From Diadema setosum (lineage: Eukaryota > Echinodermata > Echinoidea > Diadematoida > Diadematidae): DNA of 64,000 nt. Under the pieces are notes generated by a model. It did no database searches and was not told the origin of the DNA. It saw only the letters and a list, made by a program, of their open reading frames with translations. This document shows positions 1 to 13,624 of the stretch, one piece after another (within the stretch, counting starts at the first letter, position 1; each line of letters starts with the position of its first letter). The stretch lies in NCBI RefSeq assembly GCF_964275005.1, contig NC_092692.1, positions 13,402,764 to 13,466,763 of the forward strand, in the 5' to 3' direction. Made by a program: the position numbers and the translations under genes.

Positions 1-1203
1 TTTCTCTTTTGTGTGATGTCATTTATAAACAAATGTGTGCTATACACTCCTTTGCTATTTCAGTACAATTTGAACTACCGGTAGTCTGTATACACTGTAG
101 TGTTTTCATGTCCTTCCACCGAAAGAAATAGTATTAACTGGAATAAAAATTTGGATTATTTTTTATTGCAAGAGGTAACAAACTAACAAAACTGAATACG
201 GTTTTGGCATGCATATAGTTTGGCTTCAGCCTGTATTGTTGTGGTGTGTATTATGTCTCATTGATAGGTTAGTCTGTGTTCAAGTCTAATCATCATTATC
301 ATCACAAAGACTTGGCACTTATCAACACACAGCCTATATGAGTATCTAAATGGTATGTGCAATATGTATTCACTTTCTATTAGGTGTATTTTATTCACTC
401 ACTTATTCTCATTAGATGTTTCAACATATTCGTATGTCACTGCATTGCATGTTAATGTGTTTGTTTTTTGTTGTTGTATATTTTGGTTTTGAACATATGG
501 TAATCATGCAATCCTGTAATGATATCCCAACTTTTGATTCTCTCAAAAGACCTATCTTAACTTTTCAGTCTTGTGTACAAATGTTGCGGTGAGATATGGT
601 ATATATTTTCCACTGTGGACTGCAATAATTGATGTGTAAGTACTTTCAGAATAGATATATAAAATTGTTTAGATCTAAATCACATTTATAGTACAACAGA
701 TGTTTTGTTACTCTGTATGACAGAATTTGAAGCAACTTTGATTACAGGCAATTTCATACGTGCTTGCAATTACAAGTATAACATTTGTAAAAAATGAAAA
801 TTGAAACTTTTTGCCTTAAATTGGATAGTTGTCAGTACTTTCCAAGGTTTGATATATTAGAGGAAGGGAAAGTATTTTATCATTACATTAGTGGCTTCAG
901 GGACTGATGGTGCCTAAATGAAGATTGCTGTTATAGATATCTATGGCATAACATCATTGAAATTGCCCTTATCATTTGAACATGTCTGCATAGGCCTATG
1001 TCAGAATTTAATATTTTATATGCTGAATTGATCAAACAAATATTGTGATACTAGTGGACAATAAAATGATTTAATTGAACTGAATTGATTTGAATTGAAT
1101 TGAAGAATTGAATTGATAATATTGTGTGTGAGATCAGAGTAGTGCATGTATTCATGGGTTGAATTACTGCTCCAGGGTTCAGGCTGTATGTCTGTTAATT
1201 GCA

Positions 1204-1206
1204 TTT

Positions 1207-1297
<91 letters not shown>

Positions 1298-1342
1298 TGT
1301 ATTTATTTATTTGTTTGTTTGTTTGTTTGTTTGTTTGTTTGT

Positions 1343-1385
<43 letters not shown>

Positions 1386-1387
1386 TT
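1204..1387. repeat. (TTTA)n microsatellite with TTTG core
   Basis: About 180 bp of TTTA/ATTT tetranucleotide repeat with a central block of TTTG units (about 1,311-1,343). The open frames through it encode only a low-complexity FIYL/FVCL repeat and are artefacts of the repeat period. Confidence 0.95.
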
Positions 1388-1938
1388 GCACAGTTTCCTA
1401 AATATGAAAGCAAATGGTCAAGTGTTTTTTTAAATGTCCTTGTGTTTATTTCATCCAGTTTTCCCTTTATGGAAAATTCTACAATAAAATTCTATGATGT
1501 ATCAATGAAGTTGATGTGTTCAAATTAAAAATGGATGGTGTGCAATGATTTTGGCGTGAGGATTATAATATATATCTATGCTTCTAGTTACATTTGATAA
1601 TCGCTTGTGCTTGATGTGTCTGAAATGTTATTTATTCATATGGTTGTGCATGTAAAGGGAGATAATTTCTGGACAAAATTATTTTACTAGTAAATCATCT
1701 GTGAAAATTTGAGTAGAATAGACATAACTATGACTAAAATATACGTAATTATAGAAGATAGGTATCATGGACTTCTTGGGTACCTAAAATATCTATCATG
1801 GTCATTGTAACTTCAGGTTGGACTGTCCATCATGCAACACAGTGGCATACTTCTCCCTCAACTTTATTTATTATTCATTGGAAATCTCCAAATGTATCTT
1901 GGTGTATACATGTGATAGAAAAAAAAAAAGAGAAAGTG

Positions 1939-2271
1939 AGGACCTCCTCCAGTCAGTGAGCCTGGTAGTTAAGGATAGACCAGGTGATGAGGAAAAGCAG
2001 ACTGAGATGGTATGGATATGTGGCTAGGAGAGAAAAGACACTTTGGCTTCAGAGAATACCGGTACCATTAGTAAAATTTTGCAGTTGATGGGAGAAACCT
2101 ACATGGGAAACGGCGCAAGATCTGCAGGGGAAAAAACCCCCCAAAAAACACATCAAAGACAGAAAGGTGTCTAAAATCACCCACATCAACCCGACGGGCA
2201 TCATGGAAGAGAGCCAGTTATTAAGGAAACGACCTGTCCAATCCCACTGAGTGGGTAAAATAGACCTAAAA

Positions 2272-2272
<1 letters not shown>
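1939..2272 (+). mobile_element. RTE-like LINE 3' tail, 5'-truncated
   Basis: One + frame near 2,000 reads RLRWYGYVARREK, the C-terminal motif typical of RTE-type non-LTR reverse transcriptases (RLRWxGHVxRR). The frame soon meets stops, then a short 3' region ends directly in a GAT microsatellite, as RTE-class LINEs commonly do. Only the last few hundred bases of the element remain, as expected of 5' truncation. Family assignment rests on motif memory alone. Confidence 0.6.

Positions 2273-2340
<68 letters not shown>
2273..2340. repeat. (GAT)n microsatellite
   Basis: About 22 units of GAT/ATG, starting directly at the end of the LINE tail. It was probably seeded by the 3' tail of that element. 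Confidence 0.9.
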
Positions 2341-2341
<1 letters not shown>

Positions 2342-2889
2342 CAATGATTAGTGGGATAGATTGGGATAGATTAGGATGAAAAAATGGTCTGCCTTAAAGG
2401 TCCCCTGAAATCAAGGTTGTTTATGTGAACAGACGCTGTACTTATTTTGATCATGTAATTCTTAACTACCAATCATTGTGTACCGGTAATTGTTCATTTT
2501 TGCTGTTGACCACTATAAGCTCTGTGTTGATGACAACATCATTTTTTAGCATTTTTTTTAATGCTTGGACAAGATCATGAGTAGATGGATTGATGTACAG
2601 TGGAATAGACAGAAAGATGAATTAATGAATGGATAGATGGACCAGATGGAATAAGAGAGAGGGAGAGAAAGGGGAAATTAGAGAGGGGGGGGGGGGAATA
2701 ATTATCCAAAGAGTGAATCTATGATTGTAAGGAAATGACAAGACAAACTTCAAAAAATACACATTAATTACAAGTAAGCAATTAAATGTCCAGGGTAGTA
2801 GTGTGTATTCACAAGGGTGATAAAATACTTGAGAAATTTATTTCTATCTCTATCATCCTACACTGTACTGACGTATTGAGTTGGCCCCT

Positions 2890-2897
2890 GCCCTCCA

Positions 2898-2929
<32 letters not shown>

Positions 2930-3166
2930 TCATGGCCGTCCGCGCGGCCGCGGCCGCAATCTACGGGCGTTGCTTACAATGTCAACACTGCACTTAGGCA
3001 TGCATAGAGCTGCAGCTGAGCTGAGGCATCAAACGGATCGATCGTATCGCTGCAGCTGCTCAAGCCGTCGATGATCCCAGGCCAGTACTGCACCGACTCG
3101 ACTGTTCGCGCCAGGTTGGTGCCCAAGATTTATAGAACGTTTGTTGGAGGCTCCGCAGAAGCGATC
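2890..3166 (+). promoter_or_regulatory. Candidate PGAP1 promoter / 5' UTR
   Basis: A GC- and CpG-rich patch in otherwise AT-rich DNA, directly upstream of the PGAP1 start. It opens with a poly-C run, followed by a CGCGGCCGCGGCCGC block near 2,942-2,957 and several CG dinucleotides up to the ATG. I see no TATA box at a sensible distance, so a dispersed CpG-type promoter is inferred. The in-frame ATG at 3,071 would add 32 residues before the N-terminal membrane segment. I prefer 3,167 because the protein then begins like human PGAP1. Confidence 0.5.
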
Positions 3167-6100
3167 ATGGGGCGCAATAATGTCATCGTTTGCAGCATTG
3201 TTGCTGCATTTGTCATCGTCGGCATCTACGACGTGCTCACAAATTTTGAAAGCAATCGCTGTGCCATGTCATATATGTGGGAGACGCCCGAATACATAGT
3301 AAGTTAAATGGCAAGTTTAGCTTTTGTCCAGAAAGTTCTCGTTTGAAATTATTGATCGCTTCACAGTCATGCTGGTGGTAACAGTCCCAGACGTAAATTT
3401 ACATGTTGGTCAATTAAACTTACTTGTCACTGTGAAACCAGTGGCAGTGCAGTGCAGTGCCAGTGGCGCTCATATAGGTTAATGCACTTTCGTATCCAGG
3501 TCATGCTTCACCCTTTAACCCAATCATTTTTTTTTTTTTTTTTTTTGGGGGGGGGGGGGTGAAATTTGGCCACAATAGGTCTATAGATCCTCTCTAGATA
3601 GATGAACATGTTATAGATCACTCAACAAAATTTGAACGCAATCGGGTGCTTGCCTGTCCCAGTGGAAGGCTGACTAAATTTATATGAATTAAATCAGCTT
3701 TGTCTTTGATCTTTGTTATCGTTTAAAGTTTTAATGTTTAAATAGACATAAACTTGCGTTCTCGTTCCTTTCTCATACCTGATTTTTGGTTGCGTAGGCT
3801 GGGCCTGGGCACGCCTGGGCTGGGGTTAACGAAATTAATGACCTTTAACATGTTAGAGTCTTTAAATTTACGAGAAGAAGTAGGCCTAAACGTGATTCAG
3901 GAGTCCTTGAACCTTGATGAGATAATCCCTGAAGCAGCTCTTTCCAAACTAAACTGGGATGGGATGTGCTGTGACAGTGGGTGATGGTGCAGTCGTAGTA
4001 TATTTACAAAAAACTCCTATTTTTATTTATGCAAAAGTGTGCAATTACTACTTACTAGCACCAAATTAAATCAAGTGCTAGGCCTAAATTTGTACTTGAA
4101 TTGTGTTCCAATAAGATGAGAATGAATATCATGTCTTATTCATTCATAAGAATGAATGTCTAGTTTGTTTTTTTGAGCAGCTACAACAGTTATCCCCCTC
4201 CCAAAAAAGAAGAAAAAAGTCATACTATTATAACATAGGTTTGGCTCAGATTTAAAGGGGATGGCTAGTAATTGATCAGTGGGAATCAGTGGGAATGCTG
4301 GAGGATGATTGTTCCAATCCTTGTGGGATTTGTTTAAGAGTACATTATATATCTATTGTTGTGTGAAAATAATTTGCTTCAGAATGGTCTCATATTCAAG
4401 TACTGTAAAAGTGGATATTTTCGCGTGACTAATTTTTCGCGCTAGGCCGGGTCAGAAGAGTTTCGCGTGTTTTTAATTCCGCGGAATCAAGACATCACGC
4501 ACAGGAACGTATGGCAAGCAAAAATATTCGCGTGTTTTTATTTTTGCGCCAGTTTCTGGTTGCGCGAAATGCGCGAAAATTTCAACACCGCGAAAATTTC
4601 CACTTTTACAGTAATGCGCAGTTTAATGTTTCCAGATTAGCGTGCCTGGTCAGTGACAGGGCATTAATTTGCACATTACTTGAATATGAGACCATTCTGA
4701 AGCAAATTAATTGGCATTAATTTTTTTTTTTTTTTTTTTAAAAACATGGTACATGATGTACAATTGTGAACCATAGCAGTTCAAGTATCTTTCGAGATAT
4801 TCCGACTAATCCAAGGCGGGCAGTCAGATGGGTTCAAGAGTGCAGTGTGCATTCAGACTTGTCATTTTCTACAAATTGTTTTTTTTTTTCTTTTTTTTTT
4901 AATTTATTTTGAATGGAGTCAATGGTAAAGTATGCATTTCACAGATGAATGAGTGCTTGGATGAATGTTGTAAGACAGTTATCATTTTCAGGACCACTTG
5001 TGAGTTTTCACTGAAAGCAGTGATTTAAATTGTGACAATTCACCTCTCTCATATCATCTTTCTATCAGACAGTGTAGTGAAATTATAATATATCTCACGT
5101 CTCAGTAATTATCTTTGCTAGACAATTTGGTTTTAATTATTTGCTTGTACAGGTCAATGTATAGGCAGCCTTACGGGTACTAGTCAGGATTTGCGAGACT
5201 CCCACGTTTGCATCGTTATCAATGATGATGCATACAGAGTAAAGTCCAAAGTCTGTGACTGAAAAAGAATGAAAAAGAAAGAGAGGAAATGTGAAGAGAG
5301 TCATATATGCAGCTCTCCCAGTGAACCTTAAAGGCCAGCCTCGACATTCTGCAATAACCTCTACTGCAGCTTTTCACACCTTGATTTGACTTGGCTTTTT
5401 GGTTTAATTGGTTGAACACAAAACTGGTCTTTATTAATTTTTATCTGGGTATTTACTCTTGAATTTTATGATCTTCTGTGGGGACATTAGATTTTTTTCC
5501 CTTAGATTTGTAACCATCACATGGCAATTCAAGAGTTGAATAAAAGAATATGACTCAGGTACATGTACTGTACATTTATGTTGAAGACATTCCTTCAAAA
5601 TTTAAATTCAAAGGAGATGTACCGTATTAGACTAAAATATGATTTTAAAAGATATGCAGCATAGAATGCATTGGCATACCATTGTTTCTGCTGCACAATA
5701 TGCTTACAGCAGTTAAGTTTTAATGTGAATTTTAGTGTTTGTTGGTTTGCTTTTTGTTAAATTGATAGTTGCCATATCCAATAACAAATCTGAGAATGCC
5801 TTGAAGCAACGCAAGACAGTACTCGGACACATACAGTGCACATATAAAATTCATTTTAAAACGTAATTAATTCAGAGACACTGGATGAAAGCCAGAATTT
5901 TACTGCCACAAATTCATCGTAGTAGAAGGTCAAGTAAGAGGGGAGTTGGATGCAGGTTTGTAGCACAGTGCTGTGATCCATGGAGCTGAAACATGTCAAG
6001 TCACCCAGAATATTGTTGGATGTAGTTCAATTTTCATGATCATATGACTTCTGCACAGTATGGTTAAGACAATAATCTGGGAAACATCTTTAGTTCTAAA

Positions 6101-9100
6101 TGGAAAATTATCCTCCGGCTGCTCACTTTGCATGAATTATGCATCCACCAAATACTCAGTAATGAATTAAATATAGGATATAGATGTATATTTCTAACTT
6201 GTATTCTTTTTGATAGCTATGTGTTTCTGTATAAAAATGAAGTTTGTTATTAATCAAATGGTGATAAAAAGCCCTCACAATTTTACTGATGATATGCACC
6301 ATGTTTCTTGTTGCTTTCTGTGACAGCCTGTCCCTCGTGTGAATCAGACTGTCCAGGACAAATATCCGCAGTATGCCCTGACGTTGTATGGAGAAGGCAA
6401 ATACGCCAAAGAAATCAAGTAAGTCGTCTGTATCGTATCTTGTGAAAATCAGTAAGGAATTTTGCTTTTCATCCCTCTTCTTCAGTGTAAATGGCAAGAA
6501 AGTAGTTGATGACCATTAATTGATTTACATGGGGGGGGGGGGCGGCGAGTACTCAAGACTGTCATATTTTTGGTGAGTAAGATTGGGGCTTGTATGTTAC
6601 AACCACGTAGTGAAGCAGATCCTTTTATAAAAGCGTGTTCTACATCTGCAGTGAAGCAGATCCTTTTATAAAAGCGTGTTCTACATCTGCAGTGAAGCAG
6701 ATCCTTTTATAAAAGCGTGTTCTACATCTGCAGTGAAGCAGTAGAACTTTGTATGCATGACTTCATCTGTAAAATCTTCTACTTTATTAACCAGGTATCC
6801 ACTAGTTGTTTGGTAACCAGTCTTGTTATAAAATTGATAGTATACGTATATTACATGCTGTATTAAAGCACATGTTATGACAGACAATGTGCGTGAAAAT
6901 GCTTTCATTTTGCAAGGTAAAACAGGCAGCAAGATTCTTGCTTGTCCTGGAATTTGGACCTTTGCCGGAAAACTATTTTGCTAGTGTAGAAATGATCTGT
7001 GCAATTAGTATCCCATGATGCTTTTGGCACGTGCAGTATGAGTCTGAACCAGGATTAGGATTAGGATTAGGGCCAGGGGAAGGGTCCGGGGTAATTACCC
7101 AGGGGGTAGTTGCCCTAGACCCGTCTGAACTGATGAATCAGCCAGCACTTAAAAAAACAAAACAAAACACAGAGTCTTCAATCATGATTTCCTGCTTGCC
7201 AATACTGTATGGATGCCGGAATCTGCAATATGTCAACACAATGCAGTAGCCTGATGACCGGGCAGGCTCTATTATACACTCACAAATACTTTCAAACCAT
7301 TAAGTTGGTTTGTGCCCTGTAGTACTGTTGACTGGTGTATCTTACAAAACAGTCACATGGTCAGTTTTAGTGGTTCAGAGTAACCCATGCGAAGTTCCCA
7401 GTCCCATTAAAAAGATACCAGTACATTTCTTAGCCATCAAAATGAGTTTTACTCTCCTTCAGACTATGCAGAATAATGAAGGCAAGGAATTTAGTGTGTC
7501 TTGGCATAGATTGCTTGTTGATATTCATGAACAGTGGATACAATGGGGTGTTTGCTTTGACTGTCGATAATGCCTGGACAGTGATTCCAAATGCTGGAAA
7601 ATGTTATTGTGGTCTGCAGTGTATAGTGTTAGAATCACTCTTTGAAAATGATAAAACGAAAAGTGAGCAATAATAACATCGTATGTCTATCAAAGAAAGG
7701 AGAAAGGTACCAGTAGATGCAAAACAAGAAGAAAAGCAGGATAATGAATGGAGATGAAAATCTATTGAAACTGGGATTATGTCCATGTTATGACCTTTTG
7801 TATTTTAGCTTTTCTCCTGACACAATTCTTTCTTAAAAGAAAGTGCAAAATGTCCCTGTCAAGTGTTATTCAATCATGTAATGCATGAGAAGCTTGTACA
7901 CCATCATGTGATTTCTTTTTTTTTCTGCATGCAGTAACAACAACAACAATAACAGCTACATCCTGTAACTACATCCTGTAATAGTTTTATGAAGTGCATA
8001 CAAGATGCATGTATGTACACAAATATGTATTAAGTGCATGTGCCATGTCATTGTGTTGTATATTGGTTTATGAAAAGTATGCAAACAAAATCATATCAAG
8101 AATGAAATCAGCAGTAATTATTCCTGTGTAACTTACAATCCAAATTCATGTTAAATGTGCAGTTGTTTACATTAGGATCATTTGCTAAAATTTAGTAACC
8201 AAGCAACCACAAAGCAACTGTCCTCTACTCTGAAGGCACCAATACAATGGATGATTTATTGTATACGCCGAATATTTTGCGAGGTTTTTATTTTCGCGAA
8301 TTTCGCGAGTCAGATGCTATTCGCGAAATTAAAGACACGCGAAAATATTGACTCGATGTGAGTCCCGATGTGAATGTGACGTGACGCGTGTACACTTCGG
8401 CGTTTAGTACAGGACTCCACGTACACGAATTTAAGCACTCGCGAAATCGTCGTGAATTCCCGATTCGTGAAAATTAAGACTTGAGAAATATATGGTGTAT
8501 GCAGTAGTTTATTGATCTCTCACTGTATTCACATCACTTGTTTCTAGGAATATGAAGCTGACTGGCATACCGGTGTTGTTCATACCAGGAAATGCCGGGA
8601 GTCACAAACAAGGTAAGCTGCTTTCAACTCTCAATGTAAGGACAAGAGATGAACAGGGTGGTCCACATCTTAAAGATTTCAGTGTGCTGCATAGACATAA
8701 GCTCTCGATATTTGTGCTTGAATCTCTGACCCCGTTTAAAGTGGCCTTTTCACCCACTATAAACGGGGTTAGAGATTCAAGCACAAATACTGTATCGAGG
8801 GCATGTGCATATTCCTATGCACATGAGCCCAGCCTTCATTTCACTGTAAACGCGCAAAAGGCCAAATGCAGTACCAAAATTGGCCGCGCATTTGACCAAG
8901 CTCTGGAGGTAATCCGGGCCGCAGCTCGACCGTGACCCAGCCCGGCCTTTTCTCACTGTAAACGCAAACTAGGCCAAATGGGGTACCAAATTTAGTCTGG
9001 CTTCCAGACCCTCTGCCGCCCATACTATTTTGCTATTCAGGATATTAACGCCCTCAACGTCAAAAATTAGTATAGTTTAAAGGGACTGTACAGTACTGGT

Positions 9101-12100
9101 TGAGGTAAGGATTCATGTTTTGAACATTCCTAAGTGAGATAATGAAAAGCCTCTTATGAAATATGAAAGAGCATGTAATTTTAAGAAGGATTCAACATTT
9201 ATTTGATGAAAATTGGTTTTCAAATGGCTGAGATATCCAAAAAAGTGCTAATAATAAAAGACGACATGCCCCAACTTTATTAGTATCTCTTTGTTTCACC
9301 TTGTTTTTGGATATCTCAGCCATTTCAAAATTGATTTTCATCGAATAAATTTTTGATACCCCTTAGAACTGCATGCTCTTTGACATCTCATAGAGTGGTT
9401 TCTGAATATCTCACAAAACGTTTAAGCTAAATCTTCACCTCGACCAGAACTGTACACACCCTTTAAGGTGGTTTTGTCCTGCAAAGGCATTTGCCTTCGG
9501 CAGAAGCGGTGACTTCGTCGCGGGGAGTCCAGTTGGCAAAGGGTCTGGAAACCAGACTAAGGTCGGTGCCCTCCAATTAATGGTGTTTGTTCACAAGCAG
9601 AGCGCCACTACGACAAAATATTGAAAGGTTTGAATTAAAAGCCCGGGCTGAGCCCGGCACTGTAAACGGACAAAATTGCGGGGCCGAGTACCGCAATTGA
9701 GGCCGGGCTCGGCCGCGGCTCGGCCCGGCCCTTCACTGTATACGGGGTCTAAGTTTGCTCATGAACAGATGGCTCATTTGTTTTGATAGGTTCGATGAAT
9801 GCAAAGACTCATTCTGTAGTTGCATTATTGTGATTTTGTGGCAGTAAGTCTTTGCTTGTACATGCACCCTTTATTGCAGTTGCATACATTATGAATGCAC
9901 ACAAAGCCTCGAGAAACCAACAACATTTGCCTCCTACATGTATGTACTGTTATGTACTGTCCTACATGCATTGTCTGATTGAGTTTGATTAAGAACGACA
10001 GATGACATAAAGTGAAATTGTACATGCAATATACATGTATTAACTTTGGAACCAAGTCATACTCTCCAGGCATTTGAACCCCAAGTATTGCAAGATGCAG
10101 TGGAAACATATTTCAGTTGGTGTTGAATGATATAGATGTTGTGGTACTGGAATTTCATTATTGCATAAATGTTCCTTGTTAGGCTGTTACATTAACAGTG
10201 CTTGGATGAGATTCAAACACAGTCATTTTGCTCTATTAATGTGTCGTAATTATCATGATTACATTTTATTCGATAGTGCGTTCGCTCAGCTCCATTGCGC
10301 TGCGGAAGGCGGCAAAGTATAATTTCCACTTCAACTACTTCAGCGTGGACCTGAATGAGGAGCTGAACGGGATGTACGGTGGTGTGCTGGATGGACAGAC
10401 GGGTAAGTGGGCGACATCAAAGTTTGTTTCAAAATAAAATGAGACACCATTTTAGCATTGCAATTCAAAGTCACATCTAAGTTGGTTTCCATAAATAGTA
10501 TTTTAAAAATCAGAATGTTAGAAGTCCTGTCAGAACAGTCTCTGAATTAAGAAAGTTAATTAATATTGACAAGTTTCTGATGATTATGTTTGCGGAGTTG
10601 TAATGTCAATATTGATGGTGAGCTGAAGGAACAAACGGATGAGTGGACGTCAAAGTTTGTTTGCAGTTCTGATGAAACAATTTAACACTATTGTAGCATT
10701 GCGAATCATTGCTATATGTTTGTAAATTATGTAACACCTTTTGATTGCATGTTTGATTAAAAAAAAAATAGTAAATTAATTGAAAATTGGTGTGTAGGAT
10801 CAGCAGGACACTTCCAAGGCCATAATGTCATCACTTCATCTAATTCTTGCAGATGTGCTCACTACTACTGTTTCACAAAAATTTGAAAATTTATACTTTG
10901 ATGTGTGAATGCCAGCAGCCCTATATGCTACAGGGAAAAGTGACTATCATTCATTTCGATTCACTGACGGACTATTTTTTCTTTCGTCCATTAGAGTATG
11001 TCCAAGCCTGTGTAGAGCGTATTCTGGAGCTCTACAGGAGCAACAAGAATCCTCCAAAGCAGCTGGTCATCATTGGTCATTCAAAGGTGAGATTCCGCTG
11101 CATCCACATTCTTTGGAATCCCAAATTCCTTTTATCTTTCCAACAAATAGGCAAAGAGTATAGGTGATTTTTCATTTCATAAACCTGTATATTCATATAG
11201 TTCATTCATGATGGAATTGAAAAAAAGATACTTACGGTAGGCCTAGAAGGTGTTGATGCTAGATATTGTTCTGCAATTGTGGTTCAGAAAGGTATGTTGA
11301 GCTAACAATAATAATGGCAAAGAAACAAACTGTCACCAACACAATAGAGTATGATGTCTTCAATCCTGTCATGTTTTAATCCCATAGTTTGCACAGACTT
11401 TCAAATAGCATGTTTTGAGTTTTTAAGAGTTGACACAATCTCCTTTTCATCCAGCATATCGTTTGTAGAACATTGTAGCTTGCATGTTGTCAGTCTAATA
11501 CTGTCCTCATTCTGTCTTAAGGTAGGGGCAAGAGGTGGACCACTGCAGTATTTAATCAAAGTAGTTTGTGGCATCAATGGATCTCTCGTAAACTCAGATT
11601 TTGTGAGCTTATGAAATGAGACCAAGTTCTTTATACAGCTGTAGCAGTGTGAAATTTGCAAGCACCAGTGATTTCCATTCCCGAAGTCAAGATTTTGTTA
11701 AATTAGATATCGTACAGCTTTCATGACAAAGTTAACTGATTCAATTCAGATCAGTTCAAATGAAATTTTATTTGCAGTAACACATGTTTGTTATCGATAC
11801 CGATTTAAAGAAAGCAAAACGTACAATGGCGTCAAGAAAATGATTTTGACTTGAAAACCCCTCAAAGAAGTCAAAACAGTTTTTCTTCAGGTTGTCGTTT
11901 TCTTTTGCTCTATGAGATGAGATTCTTGCTTCTCACCAAACCTGTTGCTTCTCCGTCTCTAGGGTGGCCTGGTCGCCAAGGCCCTGTTCTCCAGACCTGA
12001 CTTTGATGCCAGCCAAGTGAACACGCTCATCACCATGGGAACCCCTCACGTGGCGCCAGTCCTCAAGGCCGACGCCTACATAGACCAGTTCACGGCCAGA

Positions 12101-13585
12101 GTAGATAAGGTGCGCTGGGGACGAGCGAGGGTGGTCACCTTGTGGGTCACTCAGTAACCATGTGTTGTCCAGTGGATACTGGACACAGCTGTGGTTCTCT
12201 TCAGAATCTCCACTACAGACCTGTTATGTTGTGCATTGTTGAAAGCTTTTGTTTTATTTGTTTGCATGGTGAGATGATGCATTGGAGCCAGTCTATGGAA
12301 TGCCATCTTTAGTAACATTGACAAAATGAAAAATTGTTTGTATTCTTTTCTGGTAAATTAAAAAACAAAACAAAGCAAAACAAAACTGAACAAATGCCCC
12401 TGTGGTCAATATTTTAGATGGGATGCCTGTCCATACCAATAGAGTCAGTTATAATCTAAATGAATTGAAATGTATTCATTGCATAGATGACACAATACAG
12501 TGGTTCTTGTTGATGAACATTTTGTCTCATTGCACTCCAGTGGGCACCAGAACATAATGGTACTTTTCAGTGTATGATTGTGCCATGTTACTATGGTAAT
12601 TTCTCTCCAGACAGGAAAGTACGTTGTAATTATTGTCATTTGGGTTTGCTGGAATCTAAAATAAAAGTCACCTAGTGCTACTTGTTTATAACTACATTTG
12701 CTCTCACAGTTTATCTTCCTATTTGTTAGATATCTGTGTTAGCCATGGTTGGAACATGTTCTTATTCACTTGTATCAACTACACTAGTGCAGCATCAATT
12801 TTGCCACAATGAATACAATGCTTGTTAGAAATATTTGTTTGATTCTAGTAAAAAAAAAAATGAGTGTTGCAGGTCATAATTTCGTCTTTTCTGCTTTTCC
12901 CCATCAGTATTGGGCAGAGAATATCGAGTCACCAGCCATGCGTGACCTGACTGTGGTATCCATCGGAGGCAGTTACCGTGACAACATGGTGCGGTCTGGA
13001 CTTACATCAATCAACGGGATGGTACCCCCAGACAGGGGCCTGAGTGTGGTTGTAAGTAGAGTGTATAATCTTCTTAACATGACCTTTGACCCAGCACAAA
13101 AAAAAAACAAAAACAAAATTGAAAACCTTTTTGATGAGTGAAGCAAATATATTCAATCTAATGGTCATCTGGCATTCTGTAGATTATAGATGAAAATAGG
13201 ACATGCCTCATTTCTTGAAGGAGAGAAATATATGTCCACTGTCATTAAAGCTCAGAATTATAATTTTTTTTTATTTATGTTTTTATCTTATCTTTTTTTT
13301 TTTTTTTTTGCTTAGTGTGCGACATTGTCTGAGAAGTTCTAGATGTGTGTCTTTACACAGACAATGTTTGTGCACAATAATTCAAAGAAATACTGACCAT
13401 CTGTTTTCCCCCAGCACACAAACACTTACTTACACAAATACACACATGCTTGCACACACAGATAGATCATAAATCAAAACGTGAATGAGCTCTCATATTA
13501 TTAAAAACAGGAGCTCTTATTTCTTGATGTTTCAACAATGTTTGTGCATTTTCTAATACAATTTTTGCTCTTCCTGCTCCCCCTC

Positions 13586-13624
<39 letters not shown>

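Larger units (their letters stand above)
1..2889. other. Upstream non-coding region
   Basis: AT-rich DNA in which I see no exon with coding character. It holds a long TTTA microsatellite, a LINE tail with its GAT repeat, an AATTG-rich patch near 1,074-1,125 and homopolymer runs (G near 2,685; C near 2,900-2,925). AATAAA words near 1,060 and 1,481 could belong to the 3' end of a + strand neighbour lying left of the window, but nothing else supports that. Confidence 0.6.
8729..9750. mobile_element. GC-rich TIR element holding two nested insertions
   Basis: The ends GACCCCGTTTAAAGTGGCC and GGCCCTTCACTGTATACGGG are rough inverted copies. Both subterminal parts carry CACTGTAAACG words and unusually GC-rich GGCCGGGC stretches. 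The middle is occupied by a second TIR element (8992-9560), which itself contains a third (9081-9462). Outer limits are approximate and no target duplication was established. Confidence 0.5.

Noticed and set aside
1146-1528. Overlapping + strand open frames rich in FIYL
   Set aside because: They are the three frames of a TTTA microsatellite and encode only its repeat.
6610-6741. CRISPR-like repeat array
   Set aside because: Units are directly adjacent with no spacers, in an animal intron.
8552-8935. 127-codon + frame including PGAP1 exon 3
   Set aside because: Exon 3 ends at a GTAAGC donor (8612). The rest reads into a hairpin and GC-rich transposon.
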